DNA from: Amycolatopsis sp. 2-15
GTDB lineage: Bacteria > Actinomycetota > Actinomycetes > Mycobacteriales > Pseudonocardiaceae
Length of the DNA: 64,000 nucleotides
Assembly: GCF_030285625.1 (NCBI RefSeq)
Contig: NZ_CP127294.1
Coordinates: 9,928,001-9,992,000 of the forward strand
Direction: 5' to 3'
Both the position numbers and the translations under genes were made by a program. This document shows, piece after piece, positions 62,225 to 64,000 of this stretch. The notes under the pieces are model-generated. The model was not told where the DNA came from. It was given only the letters and a program-made list of their open reading frames with translations, and searched no databases. Positions within the stretch are counted from its first letter, which is position 1; every line of letters begins with the position of its first letter.

Positions 62225-62621
62225 GTGGCCACCACCCGCGAAACCGTCGAACGCTTCTACGCCGACCCTGTTCAACGGGCGCGACTTCACCCTGCTCGAC
62301 GAACTGCTCACCCCCGACGCCGTGAACCACGGACCCACCGACGAACCGGCCCGCGAGGCCGTCGTCGGTGCCGGCGAGATCGTGCGCACGTCGTTCTCCG
62401 ACGCCGTGCTGCACGTGGACGACATCCTGATCGACGGCGACAAAGCCGCCGTGCGCTGGACGATGACCGCCACCCACGACGGTGACTTCCTCGGCACCCC
62501 GCCCACCGGCAAGGCGATCAGCCTGCGCGCCACCGTCGTGTTCGGTCTGCGCGACGGCCGCATCGCCGAGCTGTGGCCGATGCTCGACTTCCACGGCCTG
62601 CTGCGGCAGGTCGCCGCCTGA
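62225..62621 (+). pseudogene. SnoaL-like/NTF2-fold polyketide-cyclase-type protein, one frameshift
   Basis: GTG 62225 (AGGGG upstream) begins VATTRETVERFYAD; an extra C in the CCC at 62266-62268 shifts the frame, after which LFNGRDFTLLDELLTPDAVNHGPTDEPAREAVVGAGEIVRTSFSDAVLHVDDILIDGDKAAVRWTMTATHDGDFLGTPPTGKAISLRATVVFGLRDGRIAELWPMLDFHGLLRQ follows. This is a complete SnoaL-like fold of about 131 aa when repaired. The family includes ester cyclases and stress-induced proteins of unknown activity. It is divergent from the ECF sigma factor. A sequencing indel is likely. Confidence 0.78.
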
Positions 62622-62628
62622 GCGAAGG

Positions 62629-62665
62629 CCGCCGTCGGAGACCGGGGCACGGTCTCCGACGGCGG
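62629..62665 (+). terminator. Terminator of the SnoaL-like gene
   Basis: A perfect 15-bp inverted repeat (CCGCCGTCGGAGACC at 62629-62643, complement at 62651-62665), 8 nt after the stop. Confidence 0.85.
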
Positions 62666-62804
62666 GCCCGGCTCAGCTCACCGGCAGGACCGGCTGCGTC
62701 CCGAACGACACGTTCACTCCGTGCCCGGCAACGGCAGCGGCTGCGTGCGCACGAGCGCGTCGACGATTCTTGTCGATCTCTTGCTCGTTCTCATGTGGAC
62801 TGGG

Positions 62805-62846
62805 AACCGGTGCGCGCCGAGGCCGCCACCACGGCGCGCACCGGTT
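62805..62846 (-). terminator. Terminator of the beta-helix protein gene
   Basis: A perfect 15-bp inverted repeat (AACCGGTGCGCGCCG at 62805-62819, complement at 62832-62846), 17 nt past the stop at 62863. The stretch 62666-62804 holds nothing I can name. Confidence 0.75.
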
Positions 62847-62862
62847 GTCTGGAGCGCCTGGG

Positions 62863-64000
62863 CTACGGGTAGCTCACCAGGTTCACCGGCCGCGTCCCGT
62901 CGGGTGTGGTCGCGCCCGTCGTGTTGATGACGTGGGTGATCGTGCCCGCGTGGTTCAGCGACACTGTGACCATGTCGTGGAACCGCACGCCCGGAGTGTT
63001 CGGCGCCTCGTACGCGTGGGCGCTGGCCACCGACGGGTTGGTGTTGAAGAAGCAGTAGCTGCCCAGGCCCCACGCTTCGTGGCTCGTGACGTCCGGCCCC
63101 ACCTTGTAGGCGGAGAAGCCCTGAGAGGAGCCGTTCATCCAGGCGGCCTGGTTGGGCACGTCGTAGGGCATCTCGTTCTGGAAGAAGTACGTGCGCCCGC
63201 CGTTGCCGTTCCAGACGACCTGCGTCTTCTGATAGTGCTCGACGAACAGGCCGTACATGGTGACGTTGTTGCCGTTGACCGTCAGCCCGTTGTCGGCGGT
63301 GTTGGTGTTCCAGCCGACGAAGCTGTTGTTCGCCGCGTGGTCGGCGCGCCAGATCCACATGTGGTCGCCGATCACGTTGTTGCTGTTCACCACCAGGCTG
63401 TTGGTGGCCTTGCCGACCGCCGGGCCGCCGATGCGGAAGAACACGTCGTGCAGCGACGTCGGGTCGGCCGAGTGGTCGGCGGTCGAGCCGGGCGCGCCGA
63501 CCTGCATGAGCGTGTTGGAGTTCGTCGTGCCGGCGTCGACGAGCAGGCCGGCCACCTTCACGCCGTTGACGTCGTCCACGTTCATCGCGGTGATGCCGTT
63601 GTCGGGCACCAGGGTCGCAATGCCGAGGCCGAGGACCACGGTGTCGGGGCGGGTCACGTGCAGGGTCTGGTTGAGGTGGTACACACCCGGCGTGATCAGC
63701 AGGTTCTTGCCCGCCGCCAGCGCGGCGTTCATGTCGGCTGCCGAGGCACCCGGCTTGGCGATGTAGAACTGGTCCATCGGCAGCGAGGAGCCCGGCGCAT
63801 TGCCGTTGGCCCAGCTGGTGCCCGAGGTGTTGGTGCGCAGGGCCGGCACGAAGACCTGGTACTTGCCGGCGCTGTCGATGTAGAGGAACGGCTTCTCGCG
63901 GACCACCGGCGCCTGGCCGACCGTGGTGTAGGGCGGGCTCGGGAAGGTGTTCTGCGGCGCGCCGTTCACGCCGACGAAGACCATGTTCCAGTTGGAGCCG
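62863..64000 (-). CDS. Right-handed beta-helix surface protein (pectate-lyase-like), 5' end outside window
   Basis: At least 378 codons, open to the right edge (..GSNWNMVFVGVNGAP). The visible part begins with a beta-rich module (FLYIDSAGKYQVFVPALRTNTSG) and runs into a parallel beta-helix: NLLITPGVYHLNQTLHVTRPDTVVLGLGIATLVPDNGITAMNVDDVNGVKVAGLLVDAG, NSLVVNSNNVIGDHMWIWRADHA, GWNTNTADNGLTVNGNNVTMYGLFVEHYQKTQVVWNGNGGRTYFFQNEMPYD. Relatives are often named coagulation factor 5/8-type proteins and are thought to bind or cleave polysaccharide. The signal peptide is outside the window. Confidence 0.85.
   Translation of the reverse strand, partial: GSNWNMVFVGVNGAPQNTFPSPPYTTVGQAPVVREKPFLYIDSAGKYQVFVPALRTNTSGTSWANGNAPGSSLPMDQFYIAKPGASAADMNAALAAGKNLLITPGVYHLNQTLHVTRPDTVVLGLGIATLVPDNGITAMNVDDVNGVKVAGLLVDAGTTNSNTLMQVGAPGSTADHSADPTSLHDVFFRIGGPAVGKATNSLVVNSNNVIGDHMWIWRADHAANNSFVGWNTNTADNGLTVNGNNVTMYGLFVEHYQKTQVVWNGNGGRTYFFQNEMPYDVPNQAAWMNGSSQGFSAYKVGPDVTSHEAWGLGSYCFFNTNPSVASAHAYEAPNTPGVRFHDMVTVSLNHAGTITHVINTTGATTPDGTRPVNLVSYP

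Overview
High-GC actinobacterial chromosome, most likely a member of the Pseudonocardiaceae such as Amycolatopsis. This is inferred from codon use, frequent GTG/TTG starts, ATGA/GTGA/TGATG translational coupling, leaderless promoters, an ini-type dynamin locus and a family 2B encapsulin operon. No rRNA, tRNA, CRISPR array, transposase or prophage is visible. Both edges cut genes: a berberine-bridge-type oxidase on the left and a beta-helix surface protein on the right.

Layout. 0-8.3 kb: oxidase tail, a GH88 hydrolase, a copper-responsive module (DUF4396, DUF305, DUF6153 with two CsoR-like operators), an orphan sugar-binding lipoprotein, a frameshifted phytase-like protein and two membrane proteins. 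8.7-12.8 kb: encapsulin operon with two cNMP-domain shell proteins, a 60-residue proline-rich protein between them, and a polyprenyl synthase cargo, closed by a strong hairpin. 12.9-19.9 kb: CapA lipoprotein, then an AraFGH-like sugar importer with a GntR regulator and a GH105-type hydrolase, probably for pectin-derived sugars. 20-24.1 kb: DinB polymerase coupled to a small winged-helix regulator and membrane protein, and an ABC-2 exporter with paired palindromes. 24.2-28.5 kb: tripeptidyl-aminopeptidase-type hydrolase, a macrolide-type glycosyltransferase preceded by a 10-codon leader peptide with an RLR motif, and an unrecognised Cys-rich protein. 28.6-34.5 kb: amino-acid ABC importer coupled to an aminotransferase/YheO-type regulator fusion, then a Gfo/Idh dehydrogenase and a NADAR protein. 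34.5-35.6 kb: gene-free, with two large hairpins whose loops are complementary, and a degenerate 60-bp periodic repeat.

35.6-48.9 kb: small flavin-type oxidoreductase, TetR with acyl-CoA ligase, then a complete ini-like locus (iniC, iniA, iniB, an actin-fold membrane protein and a large LuxR regulator like IniR) with a duplicated promoter module carrying CCGTTAGGG pairs; then a molybdopterin oxidase and its reductase, a pentapeptide protein and a small membrane protein. 49-57.5 kb: LmeA-like protein (frameshifted), TetR/P450, epoxide hydrolase, and a four-gene operon joining TelA with a vWA/solute-binding lipoprotein. 57.7-64 kb: a redox-type two-component pair (cNMP histidine kinase; receiver fused to a thioredoxin-reductase-like protein), an ECF41-type sigma factor with an extra C-terminal domain, a SnoaL-like protein and the partial beta-helix protein.

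Four genes carry single net frameshifts, two of them at C/G runs, which suggests residual assembly indels. The strongest leads are the stand-alone cargo-peptide-like protein in the encapsulin operon and the leader-peptide attenuator of the glycosyltransferase.
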